DNA of 64,000 nt from Eubacterium xylanophilum ATCC 35991. GTDB taxonomy: Bacteria; Bacillota; Clostridia; Lachnospirales; Lachnospiraceae. A program made the position numbers and the translations under genes. Positions 1-8,664 of the stretch are shown here, piece by piece (within the stretch, counting starts at the first letter, position 1; every line of letters starts with the position of its first letter). Under the pieces are notes generated by a model. It was given only the letters and a program-made list of their open reading frames with translations, did no database searches and was not told where the DNA came from. The stretch spans positions 1-64,000 of the forward strand of contig NZ_JAEB01000011.1 of NCBI RefSeq assembly GCF_000518685.1. Direction: 5' to 3'.

Positions 1-93
1 AATAGGCATGCCCCTCACGCTTTCTCAATCAAGTCTCTCCCCATCTCGGGGCATGCCAAATCCTTCTTTTTCAAATAGGCATGCCCCTCACGC
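1..93. repeat. GGCATGCCCC palindrome cluster upstream of the symporter
   Basis: The 10-mer GGCATGCCCC occurs at 5-14 and 78-87 and its reverse complement at 48-57, so either outer copy can pair with the middle one. The 20-bp stretch 1-20 is repeated exactly at 74-93. The hairpin 48-87 has 10-bp arms and a 20-nt loop, the same geometry as the hairpin at 53505-53544. It probably serves as a terminator or REP-like element for a gene beyond the window start. Confidence 0.7.
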
Positions 94-154
94 CTCAATT
101 AACAAAGAATAATAATAAAATCTCCCTTTTTGTTAGCCTACTTTATATTTTGGG

Positions 155-183
155 TTGACATATCTTTGTGACTATGATATTCT
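155..183 (+). promoter_or_regulatory. Sigma-A type promoter of the symporter gene
   Basis: TTGACA at 155-160, a 17-nt spacer, and TATTCT at 178-183. It lies 31 nt upstream of the start codon at 215. Confidence 0.7.
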
Positions 184-214
184 AGTTTAGGATTTTAAAC
201 TTTAGGAGGTTATC

Positions 215-1579
215 ATGAACATAATATTTTTAATCACACTTTCTATCTTCTTAATTCTATTAATCGGAATAGGAGTGATGGATTCAAAAAAAACAAGAGA
301 TTTTAAAGCTTACTCCACAGCTGGAAAAAATCAGTCGCTCTCCGCGGTAGTTATGACATTACTCGCCACAACAATTGGCGCATCCGCCACTGTAGGAGTT
401 GCAGACACAGTAAACCAGATAGGCTTTCCAGGTATCTGGTGGCTTTTATTCGGAGCAGTTGGACTTGTTCTTCAATCTCTGCTAATATCAGAAAAAGTCA
501 GAGCAACCGACGCCGACACTTTGCCAGATTTAGCCAGAATTACAGTTGGACGCAGCGCTGAAATCATCATCTCCCTAGTTATTGTCATATCTTGGATTGG
601 CATAATTGCAGGACAATTTGTAGCTATGAATGGTATAATTACCTTCGCCACAGGAATGGACAGCAAAGTTCTTTATGCCATTGTAGCCGCTATAGTTATC
701 GTCTATACATTCATGGGTGGACAGCTTTCTGTCGTCAAAACAGACAAAATCCAACTCATATTTGTTGTACTTGGATTGGTTGCCTGCCTTGCATATCTAT
801 ATATATTCAAAGGGGATAATAACGCTGCAATTGCCTCAAATATTGAGTTACTCAACGCTAATTATGGGCCTATAAATCTCATAACTCAATTCTTCGTAAT
901 AGGAGGGGTTTACTTCCTTGGTCCAGATATTATGTCCCGCAATCTCATCTCAAAGGATGAAAAAACAGCCAAGAAATCGGCACTATTATCAGGAATTATC
1001 TTCATCGGTTTTGCTCTCGTTGTCACATTAATTGGCCTCTGGGTAAAGATAAATGTTCCCGCAGAATCAATGGGCAAGCTTGGAGCACTGATGTATGTTA
1101 TATCTATCGTACCAAAGCCACTGAGCATCCTCATGGGTCTATGCCTACTTGCTGCAATCCTTTCCTCAACAGATACATGCCTGATTAATGCATCAACAAT
1201 TCTTGTAAAGGATATTTTCAAAAAAGACGATGTGAAACTAGTAAGAATTGCCGTTACGATACTCGGCGCGCTTGCCCTTGTAATGGCGCTGAGTGGACGT
1301 GGAGATATATTAACACTATTAACTGGTGCATATTCTGTCTATACTCCAGGTGTTATCTTCCCACTATTAATCTCCATATTATGCTACAAAAAGAAGAAGT
1401 TAAACAAGGGTCTTTGGATCAGCGGAGTGATTGTCGGAGGCGTGTGTGGCTTAGCCGGAACATACTTTGGAAACACTTTAATATCTGTTGGAATCCCAGC
1501 TATCCTAATAACAAATTTGTCTTTAATTGGAATGGGATTATCACTGATTTTTAGTTGTCTTTCGATCAAGAATGAGTAA
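215..1579 (+). CDS. Sodium:solute symporter family protein (SSS)
   Basis: This 454-residue polytopic membrane protein is a secondary transporter of the sodium:solute symporter (SSF) family, expected to couple Na+ entry to uptake of a small organic solute. It is hydrophobic throughout, with about 12-13 predicted helices. It carries the family's early glycine/serine-rich stretch 'LLATTIGASATVGVADT' near residue 50 and the segment 'YTFMGGQLSVVKTDKIQ' near residue 165. An AGGAGGT ribosome binding site lies 4 nt before the ATG, and a good promoter lies at 155-183. It stands alone on the plus strand. The last codons overlap a dispersed intergenic repeat that begins at 1574. The substrate cannot be told from sequence; amino acids, pantothenate or sugars are possible. 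Confidence 0.88.
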   Translation: MNIIFLITLSIFLILLIGIGVMDSKKTRDFKAYSTAGKNQSLSAVVMTLLATTIGASATVGVADTVNQIGFPGIWWLLFGAVGLVLQSLLISEKVRATDADTLPDLARITVGRSAEIIISLVIVISWIGIIAGQFVAMNGIITFATGMDSKVLYAIVAAIVIVYTFMGGQLSVVKTDKIQLIFVVLGLVACLAYLYIFKGDNNAAIASNIELLNANYGPINLITQFFVIGGVYFLGPDIMSRNLISKDEKTAKKSALLSGIIFIGFALVVTLIGLWVKINVPAESMGKLGALMYVISIVPKPLSILMGLCLLAAILSSTDTCLINASTILVKDIFKKDDVKLVRIAVTILGALALVMALSGRGDILTLLTGAYSVYTPGVIFPLLISILCYKKKKLNKGLWISGVIVGGVCGLAGTYFGNTLISVGIPAILITNLSLIGMGLSLIFSCLSIKNE

Positions 1580-1637
1580 GACCAGCAATATGCGTTTATT
1601 GTTTTACGAACGATGTGAGTAAGACCAGCAATATGCG
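1574..1637. repeat. Two copies of the GTAAGACCA repeat
   Basis: The 21-mer GAGTAAGACCAGCAATATGCG is present at 1574-1594 and again at 1617-1637, here written in two parts: GAGTAAGACCA then GCAATATGCG. The second copy is extended to the left by TACGAACGATGT (1605-1616). The same 33-bp extended form, with one mismatch, is at 24093-24125. The first copy overlaps the symporter stop codon. Confidence 0.8.
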
Positions 1638-2208
1638 ATTCCAATAATATGGGGGGTGTTGCACCATCGGTTGGACGTCTTTTACGGAAAATTTCTTGGA
1701 TACTCCCTTTTTTGCCGTACCATGCTCTCTTATTCAATCACTCGTTCAGCAATTCTATCTCCATTTACGGAAATTTCTTTGAATTTCTTAGTTTTTTCCG
1801 TACTTCTTCTTCTACTTGCATTCTCTGTTCAGCCCTTTTTTTTTAAGAATACGGCTAGATTTCTTGTTCCAGCCATTCTAGCCGTACTGACCACCATAAA
1901 TGTCGTGACACAGTTTCCCCAGTTCCTCAGTACGGCTAGATTTCTTCTTCTCGCCATTCTAGCCGTACTAACCACCAAAACCACCGCATCACCCTCTCCC
2001 CGCCAGCTCTCACGGTCCTTCCTCCCACGATATAAACTTCATAACAAAATACAAAATGGCAGAACTGGGACACATTTATTTCCTTTGAGAGCCGCATAAA
2101 TTTTAAAAAGTTAAAATGGCTTTTCAACAGGGCTTAGATAAGTGCGCCTTTTTCTGGAATACATGCTTGTTATCAAAAAAAATTAGGATAATTCCCTTGA
2201 TTTTAGAC
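1580..2208. other. Gene-free stretch with tandem hairpins
   Basis: No convincing gene lies between the symporter and the terminator at 2209. Open frames here, such as one at 1656-2099, begin without a ribosome binding site, match nothing I recognise and run through inverted repeats. What is visible is the GTAAGACCA repeat pair (1574-1637), four tandem 37-bp hairpins (1683-1967) and an AT-rich stretch from about 2040 to 2208. Confidence 0.6.
1683..1967. repeat. Array of four 37-bp hairpin units
   Basis: Units at 1683-1719, 1766-1802, 1850-1886 and 1931-1967 are each exactly 37 bp. All begin TACGG and end CCGTA. They are separated by 46, 47 and 44 bp, giving a period of about 81-84 bp. In each unit TTTCTT follows the left arm. 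Units 3 and 4 have 10-bp arms TACGGCTAGA/TCTAGCCGTA, unit 2 has TACGGAAA/TTTCCGTA, and unit 1 has TACGG plus AAAA paired to TTTT across one bulged G. The arms therefore differ between units while pairing is kept. The first two spacers also share a CTC(T)GTTCAGC segment, so the whole ~83-bp unit seems to have been duplicated. Confidence 0.75.
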
Positions 2209-2260
2209 TAAAAAAGGAGCTGCACACTAACGATTTTTAATCGTTAATGCGACAGCCCCT
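2209..2260 (-). terminator. Rho-independent terminator after the lipoprotein gene
   Basis: On the minus strand GGGGCTGTCGCA and TTAACGATT pair with AATCGTTA and the closing GTGCAGCTCC, followed by TTTTT. It ends the protease-serpin-lipoprotein operon. Confidence 0.8.
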
Positions 2261-2286
2261 CTGTATAATCTTATATAAATAAGACT

Positions 2287-2724
2287 CTATCTCACCTCAA
2301 CTACAAACACTTCATTTTCATCGAGATGATCGCCTGAATTATTGGAAAAAATACTATCATTTATCTCATCAAATGATACATCCTTTCTGTTGGACAGTAC
2401 AACATATGTTGTATTTCCACTGGAATTCGGCATTTGACCATTTAAAGTAATTCTGTACTTAAATTTTTTCCCTTTTACTACCCATTTCCCACTGTCAGTG
2501 AAATGATACTCATACATAACTCCATTATCATCAGGTTTATAATTAATTTCTGAAGAAGAAGTCTCAATAATCGTTGCAGGAGTCACCGTTTCCAACTTAT
2601 CCTGTTTTTCTACTGTTGCTGAATTCTGCTCATGTATTTGAGCATTTCCACCTTTTCCACAGGAACATGTTACCGCCATAATAAAAGATACAGACAACAT
2701 AATACATATAGTTTTTTTGTGCAT
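2287..2724 (-). CDS. Small putative lipoprotein
   Basis: This 145-residue protein has a basic N-terminus, a hydrophobic segment and a cysteine cluster (Cys20, Cys22) where a lipobox would lie. It is therefore probably exported and lipid-anchored, although the box is not canonical. The mature part is hydrophilic, with a Ser/Glu-rich linker (residues 35-60) and then a short mixed domain with alternating polar and hydrophobic residues to the end. I do not recognise the family. An AGGAG site precedes the ATG. It lies 15 nt after the serpin gene and is the last gene before a strong terminator, so it is probably co-transcribed with serpin and protease. A role as anchor, receptor or accessory inhibitor for that pair is inference only. 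Confidence 0.75.
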   Translation of the reverse strand: MHKKTICIMLSVSFIMAVTCSCGKGGNAQIHEQNSATVEKQDKLETVTPATIIETSSSEINYKPDDNGVMYEYHFTDSGKWVVKGKKFKYRITLNGQMPNSSGNTTYVVLSNRKDVSFDEINDSIFSNNSGDHLDENEVFVVEVR

Positions 2725-2739
2725 TTTGAATTCTCCTAA

Positions 2740-4428
2740 TTATTCTTTTACACTATTTACAGCTCCAACAAATACTGGTATTCCTGTTGAACTCTGAACT
2801 ATAGCATATACAAATGGTCTGTCGAGCTTAACGTTATAAGTTTTTCTCTCCTGGACCTGGGCTGCTGAACCAGGCACAGATGGCATCACTGTAACTGCTG
2901 CAGCTTTTGTTCCATATTGATCAACCTCTATATGAGTTTTGTGTAATACTCTGCTGAAGAACAAATTTATACTTGGATTAACGCATGTTGCAAGATTTGA
3001 AAAATCAGAATCTGTCGCACTAAACATCTTGTTAAATCCCATAGTTCTCAATGCACCTTTCACATCGGATGAGTAATCATACTTGAACTCCGGAATTTCT
3101 GATACTACAATTGCGTCTTCTCCCCCATTATATATTTTAGTCAACTCGTCATTTTCTATTGATTCAATAAATGTTGTTGGAGTCACGCCTTCTTTAGGTA
3201 AAATCGCCATGAAATCATATTTTCCACCTTTGTATTTCTTGGTAAATCCTGTAAAAAGCTGTCCTGAAATATACTTTGTTCTTTCGGAACATTTTAACAT
3301 AGTACATTCTTCAGTTTTTCCAAGCGAATTTTTGAATGTAGAATTCTTCAATATCTGGCCCATTTCTTCTTCGTATATTTTAGCCCACTCACCTTCAAAA
3401 GCAAGTGCATTTACCAAGCACAATACTTCATTATCATCAAACTGATCAAGCGTTCTAGGAATCATTCCATTGGTCTTGTCTTTTATCCAATTATTGACTT
3501 TATCAACAGTTGAACTGTCAAACGGCTCTGTAAAAGATTCTGCATCAAATGCAGTTTTACTACTATTCAAATAATTATCTGTGAAATTCCATCCACTTCC
3601 TGACTTTAACCAAAGTGAATTAGCTGATGAGAACGCGAGATTAGCTGAATTTCTAATATTCCTATTAGATGTAGCCAACTCACGAGTAAAGTCCTCTAAT
3701 GTCATATCTCCGCACAAAGAATTCTTCATTTCATCCAATGTTCCATTAGCAGCACCATTAGCCGCCATAGTCATCGCAGTTAAAATCGATGCCGGAGAAA
3801 CTAAGGTATTCTTACCATTTTTCACATCCTCACTCATCGAAAGTTTTGCTAATTGTCCCGCAAAAGAAGATGCTTGTTTTATAAACTCTGGAGATATAGT
3901 TTCTTCATCCTCCTCAAGTTTATAATCTCTCAATTTGGGTTTCTGCGAAGCCGTAGCCTCCGGTGTGGCAGACACAGTTTCTGGCGTTACACTAGCCATT
4001 GCTGGTGTTGCTGTAGATGGCATTGGTTTTTCTGTCACTACAGCCTTAGGAGCATTGGTACTATCTTTGCTTGCATTTGCGTTAGACTTACTCTTAGATT
4101 TCACTGTAACCTTGCATGTAAGTTTAGTTTTACCGGCTTTACATGTAACTTTGGCTGTTCCTGCTTTTTTCCCAGTAATTTTGATTGAAAATTTTCCGCT
4201 CTTTTTGACTTTAATTAACTTCTTTCCCTTCTTGACAATCCACTTAATCTTTTTCTTGTAATTCTTGAGTTTCAATGTCTTAGATTGTCCGACTTTTATA
4301 CTAATCTTGGTCTTACTTAATTTGACTTTAGCTTTTGCTTCTATCGGTCCTTGAATAGGTAATAAAGTCGAAACACAGAGTACTGATACAGCAAGCGCTG
4401 CTGCAACCTTTCTTTTTTTATTAATCAT
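2740..4428 (-). CDS. Secreted serpin with N-terminal Lys-rich Ig-like domain
   Basis: This 562-residue protein belongs to the serpin family of suicide protease inhibitors. A signal peptide (to about residue 32) is followed by a very basic Big2-like domain (about 33-112), a Ser/Thr/Pro linker (about 113-165) and a complete serpin fold (about 175-562). Serpin hallmarks are 'NTLVSPASILTAMTMAANGA', the hinge 'QYGTKAAAVTV' (about 504-514) and the C-terminal 'RPFVYAIV...GIPVFVGAV'. Small residues in the hinge favour an inhibitory serpin. Counting from the hinge places the P1-P1' bond near the 'VPGSAA' stretch; this is approximate. The start is the ATG at 4428, 8 nt from AAGGAG, rather than an upstream GTG. 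The gene begins 28 nt after the protease gene, so the protease is the obvious candidate target. Bacterial serpins are uncommon but known in gut and cellulolytic bacteria. Confidence 0.9.
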   Translation of the reverse strand: MINKKRKVAAALAVSVLCVSTLLPIQGPIEAKAKVKLSKTKISIKVGQSKTLKLKNYKKKIKWIVKKGKKLIKVKKSGKFSIKITGKKAGTAKVTCKAGKTKLTCKVTVKSKSKSNANASKDSTNAPKAVVTEKPMPSTATPAMASVTPETVSATPEATASQKPKLRDYKLEEDEETISPEFIKQASSFAGQLAKLSMSEDVKNGKNTLVSPASILTAMTMAANGAANGTLDEMKNSLCGDMTLEDFTRELATSNRNIRNSANLAFSSANSLWLKSGSGWNFTDNYLNSSKTAFDAESFTEPFDSSTVDKVNNWIKDKTNGMIPRTLDQFDDNEVLCLVNALAFEGEWAKIYEEEMGQILKNSTFKNSLGKTEECTMLKCSERTKYISGQLFTGFTKKYKGGKYDFMAILPKEGVTPTTFIESIENDELTKIYNGGEDAIVVSEIPEFKYDYSSDVKGALRTMGFNKMFSATDSDFSNLATCVNPSINLFFSRVLHKTHIEVDQYGTKAAAVTVMPSVPGSAAQVQERKTYNVKLDRPFVYAIVQSSTGIPVFVGAVNSVKE

Positions 4429-4456
4429 AATAATCACTCCTTAAAAATTTTTTATT

Positions 4457-7400
4457 TTAGTCTTCACATAATAATTCAAATTTATTTCCAACATATTCTT
4501 TAACATTATTAGATTTTGTAGCATAACGCTTCTCAACTGTTGTTTTATGTTCTTTTGAATCATTATATGTAACATCCAACTTTGTTCTTCCCTCACAAAT
4601 ACTTATTTCAGATACAGCAGAATTATCCATACTGCATGATATACTTTTATTATAATCTGCAACTGTCAATTTATATTTTCCATTCTTTCCAAGAACCTTG
4701 TATTTTCCAATTGGAACTCTATACAAGATACTCTTATTGTAAGGACATCCCATTTTAGTAACACCAGTGATCTTTTCTATACTTTCTCCCTTCTCATTAC
4801 ATATTTGAACCTGTCCCTCACTAGTATCAACCCCTAAAATAATCCATTCCTGAATACCAGGAATCTGTGATGGATTTGATGCATTTCCGCTAACATTATT
4901 CCAAATTGTTGAAAAATAGCTGCCATGTCTATTGCACAAATCATCCATATCATAGAGCCCAGCAAAATTATAATTTCCATATGAAAAACTACTAAAGTTT
5001 TGAGTAACACTTGCATGTCTTGTCTCCCCTGGGTAATTAGGATCATATAAATCAATTGTGTATGTTCCATTCTGTTCTTGATGAACACCAATAGGAACTA
5101 CTGCATGTGCAATTACGTTTGATTGATTATCAACATAATTGATATACATGACATACTTATTTCCCAATGAATTATTCTGCAAATATGAAATAATGTTTTG
5201 GTAATTTCCAGCGGTAGCTTCATAAGGGGCTCCCCAATATGCTATTCCTGAAAGAACAATTTGACAATACTCAATTAACTTCGTTTGTCTATCATCTTTC
5301 TTTCCCCTTGGAATTTCTAATGAAAACACCCTATTAACATTCTTATCTATGTTAGATCTAATTTGAGTAAAATTCCAATATGATGATTTAAAGAGAACTG
5401 AGGAAGAACACATTCCATAACAACTTCCGCCCCATTGGTTACCAGAATTATAGAGAGTCGTTCCTAGTATCTCTCCAAAAAGTTCCGTATACCTTTGCAA
5501 AGGAATTGCGTAACCACTTGGATACCCAAAACTATATGATGAATTTGAAAAGCAATATCCATTCTCCTCAGGAATAAACGCAGATGAATAGCAAGCCTTC
5601 TCACCTCTATGAAAAGTTCTTGGAACAATTTGTATGCTAGCCACTTCCGCTACTGATGTATTTCCATCTTTTAGCAAATCCTTATTCCATTTTCCTTCAA
5701 CAGCTCCAACCATTCTTTTTGTCGCATTATGTTCAATATTGTACCTTGCTCTGATACTAACATCCGTCCCACGCATAGTAAAGTCTGTCAGCTTATTGGT
5801 TTCTGACCCGCCTACTAGCGTAACAAGTGAATTCTTTCCTATGTTTCCTTCACTATAGCCCCCATTTTCAAGGTCTGCCCTTACGTACACACTATGTTTT
5901 TGTTGCATATACGGATCTGCAAACTGTGTGCCGATTGATATTATTTCATTAACGTCATTAGTATGCAAACCAAAACTTGAGCCATCATAATATCCAGAAG
6001 TAGTTACTGTTCCAGTTGACATATTTTTATATTTTAATCTATATTTTAGTTTTGGAACCAATAGTGCCTCAACAGCTGATATACAACTCGAACTCCCATA
6101 ATCACCTGCTTGCTGTTCATTTAAAGCCCATCCAAGCCATCCTTTTCCAGGAACATATACTCTATAATATATATCGTAGTACGAAGACTCGGCACCAGAG
6201 TTATCAGTTGCTTTCATCTTAATCGCCTTTACATACCCGCTATCACTAGTATTTCCAGCAGTACTTCCACATGACACCCAATTTGTCCATGCATTGTTTT
6301 TATATATCATATACTTAACATCACCAATGTTATAGTTATTGGAATCAAGATCCATCTGTATCGCTCTCATCCTTGATGACGTAGTTGAACCTCCTGCTCC
6401 AAAACCATCCTCTGAGTATGCAGTCCAATTCCCGTCATTTTTGTATATCCTATATGATAAATGCGGACATTCATCACAATCATCTCTATCATAATATACT
6501 ATAGTAAGCTTAGGTACACCACTTCCATTGTACGAGTGACTATTGTAAATCCATGTGCTTTTAGTTGATGTAACATTGGTATCATCTTCAGAATCAGTCA
6601 TCTCGAATCCATAAAAGGAGTTACCTTCTAAAATCCTCTCATTCATTGAATCCGTGTTTAAAGTAAAATTCTTTGACCCTCCACTAGACAACGTCATCGA
6701 AGCAAGCACACCATTTTCTCTTATTGGCTGATTCGCATATGTTAATGTCGATGTATTCCATGCACTATTTACTTGCCTTATATTTACATTGGAAGAAGAA
6801 TCTGTCTGTGATACGACTAGAGCAAGCGTGGCACTATCTATATATTTTCCTGTCAGAAGCGATTCTAGACCTTGAAATCTTATATACGATCTACATACAT
6901 CTTGATTAGTATCTCGTTTTCCAACACACATTATCCTCGTATTCGCTATTGTATAACAGCTATTTGGTGTCGAGGAACATACATATGCAGATACCATATC
7001 AGATATTGAACTTTCATCCCATACAAGAGATGGATCCACAGAAACTGGGTAACTCATCTTATCATAAATTTCAGGTGAAAGAATCACTCTCAATTTATAT
7101 AGATATTGATTTGCTTGCTTCCCTTGAAATGTTATTGCATACCTACACTTTTCTGAATAACTTCCACTTGAATCCACGGCATATGCAAATGGAATCCCCC
7201 CTACAGTTTCTCCTGTTTTTTCATCGAAAAAACAAAGACTTTCTCCTTCTTCCATGATTACTTGTTTATTAATATCCTTTACTGGCTTGCAGCTTTTTTG
7301 AGATCCAACCAGCACTCCGTCCATCTTTAGTACAAAATCTATTGATTTCTTCTTTTTTTGTAATTTAATAGTTTCTTTTAATCCTTCATTCAGAGATTCA

Positions 7401-7897
7401 TATTCATAAATTATTTCTTGGGATTTGCCGGAATATCTTACTTTCTTTTTGCCTTCTAAATCATATGTATATGTTTCTTCAACAGGATACATTTCAACTC
7501 CATATCCCTTGAATACACTTTTTACTGGTGTGTTTTTTTCAATTTCATTTGGAAAAAATGACTCTTTGTCACTTAAAGTGGTTTTAAGAACATATTCTTC
7601 TTTTTCATTATGTACCTTTTTCAACGAACAATCATAATCTTTTAATGTACCATCAATATCTCGAAATCTTATATTTTTTGAATATATTTCAGCTCTCTTT
7701 TTCCCCTCTCCTAAATCGAATACAGTCATGTTTCCTGTTTTTTTTATACATTTTTCCTGTGTACTATTACTTTGACCTGTTTTGTTCTCTGCTGCACTGC
7801 TCCCTTTTTCTTCAACAACGCTGATACTTAATAGGATTAATAACACCAATCCCCAAAATACTCCTTTTCCTATCTGTCTGTGCGATTTTATATCCAT
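4457..7897 (-). CDS. Secreted papain-fold-like cysteine protease with DNRLRE and ChW repeats
   Basis: This 1146-residue protein has a signal peptide (about 10-36) and a basic N-terminal region. A DNRLRE-type beta domain follows (about 295-470), found in wall-associated clostridial proteins. Then come about three ChW-like repeats (about 478-615) with the conserved Trp (for example 'WTNWVSCGSTAG', 'GWLGWALNEQQAG'). The C-terminal half holds a putative catalytic domain: Cys826 in 'WGGSCYGMC', His931 in 'IAHAVVPIGVH', and Asp949 or Asp952 in 'TIDLYDPNYP'. This is the Cys-His-Asp/Asn order of papain-like peptidases. A small beta domain ends the protein. An AGGAGG site and a consensus promoter (7955-7983) precede it. 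It heads the operon with the serpin and lipoprotein. The peptidase call rests on motif order; transglutaminase-like activity is an alternative. Confidence 0.75.
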   Translation of the reverse strand: MDIKSHRQIGKGVFWGLVLLILLSISVVEEKGSSAAENKTGQSNSTQEKCIKKTGNMTVFDLGEGKKRAEIYSKNIRFRDIDGTLKDYDCSLKKVHNEKEEYVLKTTLSDKESFFPNEIEKNTPVKSVFKGYGVEMYPVEETYTYDLEGKKKVRYSGKSQEIIYEYESLNEGLKETIKLQKKKKSIDFVLKMDGVLVGSQKSCKPVKDINKQVIMEEGESLCFFDEKTGETVGGIPFAYAVDSSGSYSEKCRYAITFQGKQANQYLYKLRVILSPEIYDKMSYPVSVDPSLVWDESSISDMVSAYVCSSTPNSCYTIANTRIMCVGKRDTNQDVCRSYIRFQGLESLLTGKYIDSATLALVVSQTDSSSNVNIRQVNSAWNTSTLTYANQPIRENGVLASMTLSSGGSKNFTLNTDSMNERILEGNSFYGFEMTDSEDDTNVTSTKSTWIYNSHSYNGSGVPKLTIVYYDRDDCDECPHLSYRIYKNDGNWTAYSEDGFGAGGSTTSSRMRAIQMDLDSNNYNIGDVKYMIYKNNAWTNWVSCGSTAGNTSDSGYVKAIKMKATDNSGAESSYYDIYYRVYVPGKGWLGWALNEQQAGDYGSSSCISAVEALLVPKLKYRLKYKNMSTGTVTTSGYYDGSSFGLHTNDVNEIISIGTQFADPYMQQKHSVYVRADLENGGYSEGNIGKNSLVTLVGGSETNKLTDFTMRGTDVSIRARYNIEHNATKRMVGAVEGKWNKDLLKDGNTSVAEVASIQIVPRTFHRGEKACYSSAFIPEENGYCFSNSSYSFGYPSGYAIPLQRYTELFGEILGTTLYNSGNQWGGSCYGMCSSSVLFKSSYWNFTQIRSNIDKNVNRVFSLEIPRGKKDDRQTKLIEYCQIVLSGIAYWGAPYEATAGNYQNIISYLQNNSLGNKYVMYINYVDNQSNVIAHAVVPIGVHQEQNGTYTIDLYDPNYPGETRHASVTQNFSSFSYGNYNFAGLYDMDDLCNRHGSYFSTIWNNVSGNASNPSQIPGIQEWIILGVDTSEGQVQICNEKGESIEKITGVTKMGCPYNKSILYRVPIGKYKVLGKNGKYKLTVADYNKSISCSMDNSAVSEISICEGRTKLDVTYNDSKEHKTTVEKRYATKSNNVKEYVGNKFELLCED

Positions 7898-7954
7898 AAA
7901 ACCTCCTCCTTTCTATATACTACCCCGAAAGTGAATATGGATAATCTTACATAC

Positions 7955-7983
7955 ACTATATATCTTTTTGTTTCTCTTGTCAA
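7955..7983 (-). promoter_or_regulatory. Promoter of the protease-serpin operon
   Basis: On the minus strand TTGACA (7978-7983), a 17-nt spacer and TATAGT (7955-7960), about 58 nt upstream of the start codon. Confidence 0.75.
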
Positions 7984-8031
7984 TAATGAATTTCGAGACA
8001 TTTTGGAAATACTTGACATAACGAAAATTCT

Positions 8032-8045
8032 AGGGGAGCTGTCCC
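8032..8045 (-). terminator. Weak candidate terminator of the fab operon
   Basis: On the minus strand AGGGACAGCTCCCCT, followed by a moderately T-rich stretch, lies just after the methyltransferase stop. The stem is short, so this is tentative. Confidence 0.35.
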
Positions 8046-8058
8046 TCATCTCAGAGGC

Positions 8059-8664
8059 TTACACATGCTTTTTCAATATTTCATTTAACCAATTAACTTC
8101 CCTATCTCTTCTCACATCTCTCGAAGTCCACTCATCTTTTATCAACAACTTTTTCCCGTATATTCTTACGTACTCATCGAATACTTTACCGAATCCCTCT
8201 TCATCTAAATCTGTAAAGTACCTACCGTCTCTTTCTCCCTCAAAATTCCCATACTTGAACGAAAGGTATATCGCACCACCTGGACGGAGAGCTTTCTCAA
8301 GTATAAATAACAATTCCGGAATACGTTTTTTTTCAACATGAAGAACCGACGCACATGCCCATATCCCATCAAATCGATTCACATCATCAATCTGAAAAAA
8401 ATCCATACATCTGACTTCACATCCTGCATAAGCTGAAGCCTTCTCGCATAACTCCGATGAACCATCAATTGCCGTTACATCATATCCCATTTGCATAAAC
8501 GACTTTGTATCTCGACCAGATCCACATCCGAGATCTAGAATACTTCCGTTCTGCGAAATATTTTCCAAGAATTTCTTTTGTAGCGGCGACACATCTACAT
8601 CGACAGTTCCTGCGATAAAATCCTCAGCATTTTCATCATAATAACCAAGTGTTAAATCAGACAT
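8059..8664 (-). CDS. Class I SAM-dependent methyltransferase
   Basis: This 201-residue protein has the Rossmann-like methyltransferase core. Motif I is 'ILDLGCGSGRDTKSF' (about 42-56). An acidic residue at the end of strand beta-2 ('VTAIDGSSELCEKA') is expected to hold the ribose of S-adenosylmethionine, and 'ALRPGGAIYLSFKYG' is the late motif. It resembles the TehB/UbiE-like small-molecule methyltransferase group, but the substrate cannot be named. Its ATG overlaps the end of the preceding gene by 8 nt and it has a GGAGG site, so it is translated from the same mRNA as the fatty-acid genes. It is the last gene of that run. Whether it acts in lipid metabolism or only shares the transcript is unknown. 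Confidence 0.85.
   Translation of the reverse strand: MSDLTLGYYDENAEDFIAGTVDVDVSPLQKKFLENISQNGSILDLGCGSGRDTKSFMQMGYDVTAIDGSSELCEKASAYAGCEVRCMDFFQIDDVNRFDGIWACASVLHVEKKRIPELLFILEKALRPGGAIYLSFKYGNFEGERDGRYFTDLDEEGFGKVFDEYVRIYGKKLLIKDEWTSRDVRRDREVNWLNEILKKHV

Noticed and set aside
1683-1967. CRISPR array
   Set aside because: Units are hairpins that differ in half their positions, the spacers are themselves related, and no cas gene is present.
1656-2099. 147-codon open frame through the hairpin array
   Set aside because: No ribosome binding site, low-complexity translation that mirrors the inverted repeats, and no recognisable domain.
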